Shown here piece after piece: positions 16,016 to 24,123 of a DNA stretch of 64,000 bases. The position numbers and the translations under genes were made by a program. A model generated the notes under the pieces. That model searched no databases. It saw only the letters and a list, made by a program, of their open reading frames with translations, and had not been told where the DNA came from. The stretch comes from Streptomyces chattanoogensis (lineage in GTDB: Bacteria > Actinomycetota > Actinomycetes > Streptomycetales > Streptomycetaceae). The stretch lies in the NCBI RefSeq assembly GCF_001294335.1, contig NZ_LGKG01000112.1, positions 62,001 to 126,000 on the forward strand, read 5' to 3'. Position 1 is the first letter of the stretch; each line of letters opens with the position of its first letter.

Positions 16016-17065
16016 GTGAACACCGGGGAGCCGGCGTCCGGGGTGCCTTCGACCGCGCCCGGGACCTCGGGGATGCGCGGCCGCCGGGTGGCCTGCTACG
16101 TCCTCGGGGACGAGATCGGCCGCGGCGGTATGGCGATCGTCTACAAGGCGGAGGACCTGAAGCTCCCCCGCACCGTGGCGCTCAAACTGATGGCCCCCGA
16201 GCACGTCCGCAACGAGACCTACCGCCAGCGCTTCGTGCACGAGTCGAAGGCGGCCGCGGCTATCAACCATCCGCACATCGTGCCGGTCTTCGACGCCGGG
16301 GAGGCCGACGACGGCGTGCTCTACATCGCCATGTGCTACGTCCCGGGACAGGATCTGCGGGCGCTGCTCGAGCAGGAGGGGCCGCTGCCGCTGGAGACCG
16401 CCTGCCGGATCGCCCTCCAGGTGGCCTCCGCGCTGGATGCCGCCCACGAGCACGACCTGGTGCACCGGGACGTCACCCCCGGCAACATCCTGATCGCCGA
16501 GGGCACCGACAGCGACCACCCCGAGCACGCCTATCTGACCGACTTCGGGCTGACGAAGCGGTCGATGTCCCTGACCGGCTTCACCGGCCGCGGCCAGTTC
16601 ATCGGCACGGTGGACTACATGGCGCCCGAGCAGATCTCGGGCCGCCCGGTGGACGGCCGCTGCGATCTCTACAGCCTGGGCTGTGTGCTGTGCGAGATGC
16701 TGACCGGGGCACCGCCGTTCCGCCGCGACGATGTGATGGCCCTGCTCTGGGCGCATCAGTACGACTCCCCGCCCGCCCTGACCGAACGGCGCCCGGATCT
16801 GCCGCCGGACGTCGACCCGGTGCTGGCCCGCGCGCTGGCCAAGTCGCCCGAGCAGCGTTACGACACCTGCCGGGGGTTCGTCGCGGCGCTGCGGGCGGCG
16901 GGCCGAAGAGCGGCAGAGGACACGCAGCCGCCCCACCGCGGGCACCGGAAAACGCAGGTGAGCACGGACGCCGGGCCCGCACGTGCCACTACTCCCCCGC
17001 CACCGCCGACGTCCGTCCCCCCGCCACCACCGAGCTGGGCCACACCGATGTTCCTGGGCCGCTGA
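16016..17065 (+). CDS. Ser/Thr protein kinase, soluble, with proline-rich tail
   Basis: A 349-residue kinase of the bacterial Hanks type. Glycine loop GRGGMA (35-40), catalytic lysine 57 in VALKL, catalytic loop HRDVTPGN (150-157), DFG at 176-178 and APE in DYMAPEQ are all present. The catalytic loop differs from the usual HRDLKPEN by Val-Thr at the Leu-Lys positions; the lysine that contacts phosphate is replaced. There is no transmembrane helix or PASTA domain; the protein ends in a disordered tail with poly-proline runs. GTG start six bases after the previous stop. It is the likely phosphorylator of the FHA transporter upstream. Its last 208 bases are antisense to the end of the neighbouring membrane-protein frame. 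Confidence 0.9.
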   Translation: MNTGEPASGVPSTAPGTSGMRGRRVACYVLGDEIGRGGMAIVYKAEDLKLPRTVALKLMAPEHVRNETYRQRFVHESKAAAAINHPHIVPVFDAGEADDGVLYIAMCYVPGQDLRALLEQEGPLPLETACRIALQVASALDAAHEHDLVHRDVTPGNILIAEGTDSDHPEHAYLTDFGLTKRSMSLTGFTGRGQFIGTVDYMAPEQISGRPVDGRCDLYSLGCVLCEMLTGAPPFRRDDVMALLWAHQYDSPPALTERRPDLPPDVDPVLARALAKSPEQRYDTCRGFVAALRAAGRRAAEDTQPPHRGHRKTQVSTDAGPARATTPPPPPTSVPPPPPSWATPMFLGR

Positions 17066-18375
17066 CGGCTTGCCTGCCTTCTCTCCCCCACCTCCCCCGG
17101 ATGCCGCACCCGCCGTCCCAGCAGGCTGCCCAGATACCCGGTGACCAGCCCCCATGCCGCGCCCACCCCCACCAGCCGCAGGAGTTGCGGCTGCAGGACG
17201 ACCTCGCCGCCCAGGTTGCCGCCGAGATCGCCGACGCCGATCAGGGAGAGCCCGTAGTGGGCGTAGATCCGGGTGAGCAGTCCGACGACGAGCAGGGTGA
17301 GCGCCAGCGCCACGGCCAGCTCGACGGCGGGCCGCCAGGCCGGCAGCCGCGCCGGGGAGCGCACCGCCGCGAGGAAGGCGGCGGCCGACAGCACCACGAC
17401 CGCCACCGCCACCAGCAGCCAGGCGCGGCCGTCGTGCTCGGCGATCGCGCCCAGGTCGAGGGTGCGTGGTCCGTGGCCGGTGCGCAGGATGTCGTCGAGC
17501 ACCTGCGGCATGGGCAGCCCGATGGCCTTGTCGACATGGCCCGTCCAGGCGCCGCCGATGCCGATGCCCAGCGCCATCCAGGCCAGGTTCGGCAGCCCGA
17601 GACAGAGCACCGCAAAGGTATCGGCCGGGTGTTCCCCCGTGATCAGCTCGACGATGCCGGCAACCAGCCCGATCGCCACGTAGGCCAGCAGGATGCACAG
17701 CATCGCGAAGGCGGGCGGCCGGACGGAATCCTGGAAGTGCAGCAGCCGGGAGGAGAGCGGCGCCCGGCGGGAGACGAGGAAGGTCAGGACGAGCAACGCC
17801 AGCACCCACAGCAGCCCGAAGCCGAGGGTCGCGCCCAGATCGGCGTGGAAGCCGACGGTGGGCGTGGTGCCGAACTCGGCGCCGAGCTCGTCGACGAGGT
17901 CATTGCCCACCGAGATCCGGAAGTCGTGCCGGGCGGCCAGCGCGACGAGCAGCAGAAGCACCAGCCAGCACACCGTCGTGCGGGCGATCCGGCCGAGCAG
18001 CTCCTGGGTGCCGGCCACCGCGCGGTGGCGCAGCGGGAGCAGGAAGAAGGCCGCGACCACCAGCGCACCGGCCAGGGTGACCGACAGCGGTACCGCGTCG
18101 AGAGCGGCGGCCCCCTGTGCGATGATCCCGGCTTCGCCGGACAGGCCGACCGTGCCGCCCGCGGCGATCACCACGGCCGCCGCGACCACCGAGGGGAACG
18201 CCCCGCCGGGCAGGTCCGTCGCACCGGCCGCCCACAGCCCGAGCGCGGCGACGGCGATCATGGTGACGATGCCCGACAGGGCCGTACCGAGCGCTTGCGC
18301 CCAGGCCCGTACGGCGGGAGGTACGCCCGGAGCACCTACCGGGCCCGGAGGAGCGGCGGACGCGGGGCGTGGCAT
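16858..18375 (-). CDS. streptophobe-like multi-pass membrane protein
   Basis: A protein of up to 505 residues with about ten hydrophobic helices (for example LVVAAFFLLPL, CWLVLLLLVALAA, LLWVLALLVLTFLVS, AWLLVAVAVVVLSAAAFLAA). It resembles the streptomycete streptophobe family, whose function is unknown and which often sits next to Ser/Thr kinases. The recognisable part ends around YLGSLLGRRVRHPGEVGERR, near 17080. The frame then stays open for another 70 or so Gly-rich residues antisense to the kinase gene. Either the two convergent genes truly overlap or a frameshift removed the natural stop. ATG at 18375. Confidence 0.8.
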   Translation of the reverse strand: MPRPASAAPPGPVGAPGVPPAVRAWAQALGTALSGIVTMIAVAALGLWAAGATDLPGGAFPSVVAAAVVIAAGGTVGLSGEAGIIAQGAAALDAVPLSVTLAGALVVAAFFLLPLRHRAVAGTQELLGRIARTTVCWLVLLLLVALAARHDFRISVGNDLVDELGAEFGTTPTVGFHADLGATLGFGLLWVLALLVLTFLVSRRAPLSSRLLHFQDSVRPPAFAMLCILLAYVAIGLVAGIVELITGEHPADTFAVLCLGLPNLAWMALGIGIGGAWTGHVDKAIGLPMPQVLDDILRTGHGPRTLDLGAIAEHDGRAWLLVAVAVVVLSAAAFLAAVRSPARLPAWRPAVELAVALALTLLVVGLLTRIYAHYGLSLIGVGDLGGNLGGEVVLQPQLLRLVGVGAAWGLVTGYLGSLLGRRVRHPGEVGERRQASRQRPRNIGVAQLGGGGGTDVGGGGGVVARAGPASVLTCVFRCPRWGGCVSSAALRPAARSAATNPRQVS

Positions 18376-18565
18376 CTGTTGCCTCCTAGCAGGGCGGGAC
18401 GCAGGGGAACAATCGGTGTGTCACCTCTGCCCGCACCACGTAAGCACGCCGGATTCCGCCCCGCTTGCAGACAGCGCCAGATAGCGGCACACAATGGTAG
18501 AGGAGTCGACAAACAGGGCAAATCCGAACGGCCGAATGGCTTATTTCGCGCCACAGGAGGGACCC

Positions 18566-19873
18566 GTGGCATCTCCACCACCTCCGGGCAGTCGCCCGAC
18601 CGGGCCGCCGACGGGCCCGCTCTCCGGTCCCCCGCACGAGCCCACCCAGGAGCGCACCCGGCCGTGGCGACGGCAGCGGAAGCCCAGCCGCCCGGGACCG
18701 CCCGGGCCGCCCGGCGGCCCCGGAGGCCCCGGGGGTCCGGGAGGCGGCGGAGCGCGGGGCGGCGAGCCCTGGTGGCGGTCCGCATGGCGGGTCGCGATCA
18801 TCGCGGGCGCCGTGGTCGTGGCCGTGATCGTGACCCTCCTCCTCACCCGCCCGGGCGGCTCCGGCACCGCCGAGGTGTTCGCCGAACCGGCCGCGGCGGC
18901 CGGCCGGAACCCGGTCACCGAGTCGACGGCGGACGAGTCCACCCCCTCCCCGTCCGCCACGCCCAGGAAGTCCGCCGGCACGACAAGCGCCTTCCACGGC
19001 TCGACGCCCGGCCTCTACGGCGGCGCCAGGAAGAGCGCGAGCTGTGACGTCGACAGGCAGATCGGGTATCTGCGGAGCGACCCCGCGAAGAACCGGGCGG
19101 TCGCCGGCGCCCTGGGCCAGGCGCCGAACGCGCTGCCGTCCTACCTGAGGTCGCTGACCCCCGTGCGGCTGGGCTACGACACCCGGGTCACCAACCACGG
19201 CTACAAGGACGGCAGGCTCTACGAGTTCCAGTCGGTGCTGCAGGCCGGCACCGCCGTCCTGATCGACGCGCACGGAGTGCCGCGGATGCGCTGCAAGTGC
19301 GGGAACCCCCTTATGGAACCGAAGGAACTGGAGAAGGGGGGGCACACGCGCGGCCGGACGTGGCCGGGATACCAGCCCTCCGACGCGGTGGTCGTCCTGC
19401 CCGCGAAGAAGGAGGTCCCGGAGTTCGTCCTGCGCGACCCGAAGACGGGCGAGTGGTTCGCACGCCCCGAGGGCGCCGACGGCCCCGCCAAGGACATCCC
19501 GACTCCCCCGCCCGACGAGACCCCCAGCGGGCCCCCGTCGTCCCTCCCCCCGCCGTACCGGGAAACGCCCCCGCCCGATGTGAGCTCCACCGGGCCCTCC
19601 GGCACTCCGCCCACGTCCGGCGGGACCGGCACCGGACCGTCCGGCTCCACCACCGGAGGGTCCACGGAGCCGCCCGGCACCACCACCGGAGAGCCGCCCT
19701 CACAGCCCGGCACCACCACCGGAGGGTCCACCGAGCAGCCCGGCACCACCGAACGGCCGTCCGAGCCGTCCGGCCCCGCCACCGGGTCCACCGAACAGTC
19801 CGGCCCCACCACCGAAGGGCCCGGCACCACCAGCGAGTCACCCGGCAGCGGCGGGACGTCACCGTCCCCCTGA
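18566..19873 (+). CDS. DUF6777-like membrane-anchored protein with repeat-rich tail
   Basis: A 435-residue protein. The GTG at 18566 has AGGAGGG four bases upstream, so the longer frame from 18494 is not used. Order: Pro/Gly-rich cytoplasmic segment (PGPPGPPGGPGGPGGPGG), one transmembrane helix (VAIIAGAVVVAVIVTLLL, about residues 74-91), then an extracytoplasmic globular domain with CDVDRQIGYLRSDPAKN and a second cysteine pair in RMRCKCGNPL, resembling DUF6777. The tail has repeats of PGTTTGGSTE type and is probably wall-spanning and disordered. Function unknown. It is divergent from the streptophobe-like gene and belongs to the kinase neighbourhood. Confidence 0.78.
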   Translation: MASPPPPGSRPTGPPTGPLSGPPHEPTQERTRPWRRQRKPSRPGPPGPPGGPGGPGGPGGGGARGGEPWWRSAWRVAIIAGAVVVAVIVTLLLTRPGGSGTAEVFAEPAAAAGRNPVTESTADESTPSPSATPRKSAGTTSAFHGSTPGLYGGARKSASCDVDRQIGYLRSDPAKNRAVAGALGQAPNALPSYLRSLTPVRLGYDTRVTNHGYKDGRLYEFQSVLQAGTAVLIDAHGVPRMRCKCGNPLMEPKELEKGGHTRGRTWPGYQPSDAVVVLPAKKEVPEFVLRDPKTGEWFARPEGADGPAKDIPTPPPDETPSGPPSSLPPPYRETPPPDVSSTGPSGTPPTSGGTGTGPSGSTTGGSTEPPGTTTGEPPSQPGTTTGGSTEQPGTTERPSEPSGPATGSTEQSGPTTEGPGTTSESPGSGGTSPSP

Positions 19874-20011
19874 GGCCGCGGTCGCCCACCCGCGGCTCCG
19901 ATACCGAACCGTGTCATAAATCTCCGTTCGTCCAGACAACCTCCGAAACAGACAAACCCTCTGTAGATGCGGCGGGTTCCCCGCTGTCAACTGTCTGTTT
20001 GGAGGACCTCC

Positions 20012-21190
20012 GTGCACGCCGCACCCCGTCGCCACCCCGCCCGGTTCCTGCCCGCCCTGATCGCCACGGCCACCGTGCTGACCGCGTGCGGGGGGACGGG
20101 CACCGCCTCGTCGAAGGCGGACGGCCCCGCGGCCAAGGTCACCGTCACACCGGCCGCGGGCAGCAAGCAGGCCAAGCTCGGCGCGCCGATATCCGTACGG
20201 GCCGACGGCGGCAAGCTCACCTCGGTCGAGGTCAAGGACGACCAGGGCGCCAAGGTCGAGGGCCAACTGACCTCTGACGGCACGTCATGGAAGTCGGCCG
20301 GGAAGGTCCGCCCGAAGACCACCTACACCGTGAAGACCAAGGCGAAGTCGGACGGCGGCAAGGAATCCGCCGCCACCTCGGTCTTCACCACCGAGCAGGC
20401 CGACAAGGTCAACAAGCTCACCAACACCCCCGGCAACGGCCAGACCGTGGGCACCGGAATGCCCGTCTCGATCCTCTTCGACCACCCGATAGCCAAGGAC
20501 CGGCGCGCCGAGATCGAGAAGGCGCTGAAGGTCACCACACAGCCGCACGTCCAGGGCGCCTGGGGCTGGGTCAAGGACTGGTCCGGCAAGGACCGGATCG
20601 ACTGGCGGCCCAAGGACTACTGGCCGGCCGGCACCAAGGTCTCCGTCAAGGGCGCACTGTCCGGGATCGACTCCGGGGACACCGGCGGCTGGTTCGCCCG
20701 GGACTACAACTACGGCTTCACCATAGGCGCCGACCACAAGGCCGTCATCGACGTGCCCTCGCACACCCTGACCATGTACGAGAACGGCAAGAACATCGGC
20801 AGCGTCACCGGCTCCGCCGGGTCCCCCCAGGACCCGACCCGTGGCGGCGTCCACACCGTACGCAGCAAGAACGCGGCGGAGACGATGGACTCCTCCACCA
20901 TCGGCCACGGCAAGGAGTGGATGCTGGACTCCCAGTGGGTCACCCACCTCACCGCGTCGGGCACCTTCCTGCACTCCGCACCGTGGAACAAGCAGCTCGG
21001 CGTCGCCAACACCAGCCACGGCTGCTTCGGGATGACCACCAGCGACGCCAAGAAGGTCTACGACTTCCTCACCATCGGCTCCACCGTCGAGGTCAAGGGC
21101 ACCAGCAACCCGAACAAGACCGACGTCGGCAACGGGCTCGAGGTCTGGCAGGAGTCCTGGTCGCAGTGGCGTAACCGGTCCGCCCTCTGA
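20012..21190 (+). CDS. lipoprotein L,D-transpeptidase (YkuD domain)
   Basis: A 392-residue cell-wall enzyme that makes 3-3 peptidoglycan cross-links. A lipoprotein signal ends in the lipobox LTAC (cysteine 26). Two Ig-like domains follow (about 43-128 and 132-235), as in mycobacterial LdtMt2. The YkuD catalytic domain runs from about 240 to 360, with FLHSAP (histidine 321) and SHGCFGM (histidine 336, nucleophile cysteine 338). GTG start at 20012 after GGAGG. Beta-lactams of the carbapenem class inhibit this family. It stands alone with its own terminator. Confidence 0.93.
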   Translation: MHAAPRRHPARFLPALIATATVLTACGGTGTASSKADGPAAKVTVTPAAGSKQAKLGAPISVRADGGKLTSVEVKDDQGAKVEGQLTSDGTSWKSAGKVRPKTTYTVKTKAKSDGGKESAATSVFTTEQADKVNKLTNTPGNGQTVGTGMPVSILFDHPIAKDRRAEIEKALKVTTQPHVQGAWGWVKDWSGKDRIDWRPKDYWPAGTKVSVKGALSGIDSGDTGGWFARDYNYGFTIGADHKAVIDVPSHTLTMYENGKNIGSVTGSAGSPQDPTRGGVHTVRSKNAAETMDSSTIGHGKEWMLDSQWVTHLTASGTFLHSAPWNKQLGVANTSHGCFGMTTSDAKKVYDFLTIGSTVEVKGTSNPNKTDVGNGLEVWQESWSQWRNRSAL

Positions 21191-21260
21191 GTTAGCCCGT
21201 CCGCTGCGCTTTGCCTGGGCCGACGCGTCCGGCTTTCCCACGGTTGCGCCTGCGGCGGGC

Positions 21261-21295
21261 GGTGCCGCTGCGCGGGGCTGTCCGGCAGCGGCACC
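21261..21295 (+). terminator. terminator of the L,D-transpeptidase gene
   Basis: Perfect 11-base arms (GGTGCCGCTGC and GCAGCGGCACC) with a 13-base loop, 70 bases after the stop and just before the riboswitch. Confidence 0.65.
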
Positions 21296-21319
21296 GGGCT
21301 TACACGGCTCCGCCGCTAC

Positions 21320-21525
21320 AGCCCGGCACCTCCCCGTTGAGCAGACACGGCGTCGTAAGAGGGAACCCGGTGGAAATCCGGGACTGCCCCGCAGCGGTGA
21401 GCGGGAACGACCGCCGTCATACGCACTGGACCCGACGGGTCCGGGAAGCGACGGCCAGTAGGTGTCCGCCGGAAGAGTCCGGCAGACGTGCCCGCGAGTC
21501 CGAAGACCTGCCACTGCCCCCGTGC
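21320..21525 (+). promoter_or_regulatory. cobalamin riboswitch upstream of metE
   Basis: The leader contains the conserved core AACCCGGTGGAAATCCGGGA followed by CTGCCCCGCAGCGGTGAGCG. Near the 3' side is the B12 box GAGTCCGAAGACCTGCC (about 21496-21512). This is the usual layout of an adenosylcobalamin riboswitch. It precedes the B12-independent methionine synthase gene, so B12 sufficiency should shut metE off in favour of the B12-dependent enzyme, as known in other streptomycetes. Boundaries are approximate; the expression-platform hairpin was not folded. Confidence 0.93.
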
Positions 21526-21688
21526 GACCGGTGTACGGGGTGATCTCGGTGACCTCGAGGGCGGGTCGGCGGACACGGCAGGCGGCACGGCGGCGCGATC
21601 ACGCCCGGCGGTCCGCCCGGTCGGTCATCCCTTCGCGTCCTCCCCCGTCGCCGGGGTCGTAGGAGACACGCTCGCGAAGGAGAGCTCC

Positions 21689-24055
21689 GTGACCAGCAAT
21701 TCCGGCTCCGTGAACAGCAATCCCGGCTCCGTGACCAGCAATTCCGCCGCCACCGCGGTACGGGCCACCGTGCACGGCTACCCCCGGCAGGGACCGCACC
21801 GTGAACTGAAGAAAGCCATCGAGGGCTACTGGAAGGGCCGGGTCGGCGCGAATGCCCTCCGCCGCACCGCCGCCGAGCTGCGCCGCGGCAACTGGCAGCA
21901 GCTCGCCGCGGCCGGCATCGACGAGGTGCCGACCGGCGATTTCTCGTACTACGACCATGTGCTGGACACCAGCGTGATGGTCGGCGCGATCCCGCCCCGG
22001 CACCGGGCCTCGGTGGCCACCGACGGGCTGGACGGCTACTTCGCGATGGCGCGCGGCACCCAGGACGTGGCGCCGCTGGAGATGACCAAGTGGTTCGACA
22101 CCAACTACCACTATCTGGTGCCGGAGCTGGGGCCGGACACCGTCTTCGCCGCGGATTCGAGCAAGCAGGTCGCGGAGCTGACCGAAGCGCTGGAGCTCGG
22201 GCTCCGCGCCCGCCCGGTCCTGGTCGGGCCGGTGACCTATCTGCTGCTGTCGAAGCCCGCCCCCGGTGCGGCCGCGGACTTCGACCCGCTGACGCTGCTC
22301 GACCGGCTGCTGCCGGTGTACGCCGAGGTGCTGGCCGATCTCCGGGCGGCCGGGGCCGCGTGGGTGCAGCTGGACGAGCCCGCCCTCGTCCAGGACCGCT
22401 CCCCCGCCGAACTGAACGCCGCCGCCCGCGCCTACCGCGATCTGGGGACCCTCACCGACCGCCCGAAGCTGCTGGTCGCCTCGTACTTCGACCGGCTGGG
22501 CGAGGCGCTGCCGGTGCTGGCCAAGGCGCCCGTCGACGGGCTGGCGCTGGACTTCACCGGCGCCGCGGCCGCCAACCTCGGCGATCTCGCGGCGGCCGGC
22601 GGACTGCCCGGCAAACGTCTGGTCGCCGGCGTCGTCAACGGCCGCAACGTCTGGCTCAACGACCTGGAGAAGTCGCTGGCCACCCTGGGAACGCTCCTCG
22701 GCCTGGCGGACCACGTCGATGTCGCGTCGTCCTGCTCCCTGCTCCATGTCCCGCTGGACGCCGCCGCCGAGCGCGACCTCGATCCCGGGATCGTCCGCTG
22801 GCTGGCCTTCGCCCGCCAGAAGACCGACGAAATCGTCACCCTGGCGCGCGGTCTGTCCCAGGGCACGGCCGTCATCGCCGGCCGGCTCGCCGCGAACCGC
22901 GCCGACCTGGCGTCCCGGTCCGGTTCGGCGCTCACCCACGACCCTGCGGTACGCGCCCGCGCGGCGGCCGTCACCGACGCCGACGGCCGCCGCGCTCAGC
23001 CGTACGCCGAACGGGCCGCCGCCCAGCGCGCCCACCTCGGGCTGCCGCTGCTGCCGACGACGACCATCGGCTCCTTCCCGCAGACCGCCGAACTGCGCAC
23101 GGCCCGCGCCGATCTGCGCGCCGGGCGGATCGGCGCCGCGGCGTACGAGGAGCGGATCGCGGCCGAGATCCGCGAGGTGCTCGCCTTCCAGGAGAAGGCC
23201 GGGATCGACGTCCTGGTGCACGGCGAGCCGGAACGCAACGACATGGTCCAGTACTTCGCCGAGCGGCTGACCGGCTATCTGGCCACTCAGCACGGCTGGG
23301 TCCAGTCGTACGGCACCCGGTATGTCCGTCCGCCGGTCCTGGCCGGGGACATCTCCCGCCCCGAGCCGATGACGGTGCGCTGGACGGCCTACGCCCAGTC
23401 GCTCACCGACCGCCCGGTCAAGGGCATGCTCACCGGCCCGGTCACCATGCTCGCCTGGTCCTTCGTCCGCGACGACCAGCCGCTCGCCGAGACCGCCCGC
23501 CAGGTGGCGCTCGCGCTGCGGGACGAGGTGGCCGACCTGGAGTCGGCGGGCACCTCGGTCATCCAGGTCGACGAGCCGGCGCTGCGCGAGACGCTCCCGC
23601 TGCGCGCCGACGGTCACGCCGCGTACCTGGCCTGGGCCACTGAGGCCTTCCGCCTCACCACCGGCGGGGTCCGCCCGGACACCCAGATCCATACGCATAT
23701 GTGCTACGCGGAGTTCGGCGACATCCTCCAGGCCATCGACGACCTCGACGCCGATGTCATCAGCCTGGAGGCCGCCCGCTCCCATATGCAGGTCGCCGGG
23801 GAGCTCGCCACGGCCGGCTATCCGCGCGAGGTGGGGCCGGGCGTCTACGACATCCACTCCCCGCGCGTCCCGTCCGTCGACGAGGCAACTGCCCTGCTCC
23901 ACAAGGGACTTGAGGCGATTCCTGCCGAGCGGCTGTGGGTCAACCCGGACTGCGGTCTGAAGACCCGCGGCTGGCCGGAGGTGCGGGCGGCGCTGGAGAA
24001 CCTGGTCGCGGCGGCGCGGACGGCGCGGGACGGGCTGCCGGGCGCCGGGTCCTGA
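21689..24055 (+). CDS. metE: cobalamin-independent methionine synthase
   Basis: A protein of up to 788 residues that transfers a methyl group from methyltetrahydrofolate polyglutamate to homocysteine. The N-terminal folate-binding half ([30 protein letters not shown]) and C-terminal catalytic half ([10 protein letters not shown], then zinc ligands in [10 protein letters not shown] and [11 protein letters not shown]) are complete. The start is GTG at 21689, with AAGGAG six bases upstream. The first 63 bases are three near-copies of a 21-base unit, each beginning with GTG, so starts at 21710 or 21731 are also in frame. The conserved protein begins only after them. Control is by the cobalamin riboswitch just upstream. 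Confidence 0.96.
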   Translation: MTSNSGSVNSNPGSVTSNSAATAVRATVHGYPRQGPHRELKKAIEGYWKGRVGANALRRTAAELRRGNWQQLAAAGIDEVPTGDFSYYDHVLDTSVMVGAIPPRHRASVATDGLDGYFAMARGTQDVAPLEMTKWFDTNYHYLVPELGPDTVFAADSSKQVAELTEALELGLRARPVLVGPVTYLLLSKPAPGAAADFDPLTLLDRLLPVYAEVLADLRAAGAAWVQLDEPALVQDRSPAELNAAARAYRDLGTLTDRPKLLVASYFDRLGEALPVLAKAPVDGLALDFTGAAAANLGDLAAAGGLPGKRLVAGVVNGRNVWLNDLEKSLATLGTLLGLADHVDVASSCSLLHVPLDAAAERDLDPGIVRWLAFARQKTDEIVTLARGLSQGTAVIAGRLAANRADLASRSGSALTHDPAVRARAAAVTDADGRRAQPYAERAAAQRAHLGLPLLPTTTIGSFPQTAELRTARADLRAGRIGAAAYEERIAAEIREVLAFQEKAGIDVLVHGEPERNDMVQYFAERLTGYLATQHGWVQSYGTRYVRPPVLAGDISRPEPMTVRWTAYAQSLTDRPVKGMLTGPVTMLAWSFVRDDQPLAETARQVALALRDEVADLESAGTSVIQVDEPALRETLPLRADGHAAYLAWATEAFRLTTGGVRPDTQIHTHMCYAEFGDILQAIDDLDADVISLEAARSHMQVAGELATAGYPREVGPGVYDIHSPRVPSVDEATALLHKGLEAIPAERLWVNPDCGLKTRGWPEVRAALENLVAAARTARDGLPGAGS

Positions 24056-24064
24056 GGCAGTACG

Positions 24065-24106
24065 GGCAGGGGGCCTACGTCCGGTCCGGGACGCAGGCCC
24101 CCTGCC
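24065..24106. terminator. bidirectional hairpin between metE and phospholipase C
   Basis: Arms GGCAGGGGGCCT (24065-24076) and AGGCCCCCTGCC (24095-24106) pair perfectly in the 68-base gap between convergent stops. Confidence 0.8.
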
Positions 24107-24123
24107 TGCCAGTGACGGTTGGC

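Noticed and set aside
15365..19047. Very long open frames on both strands over the kinase and streptophobe region
   Set aside because: Amino-acid composition (Arg/Gly/Ala/Pro) and lack of motifs mark them as shadows of the kinase, membrane and DUF6777-like genes.
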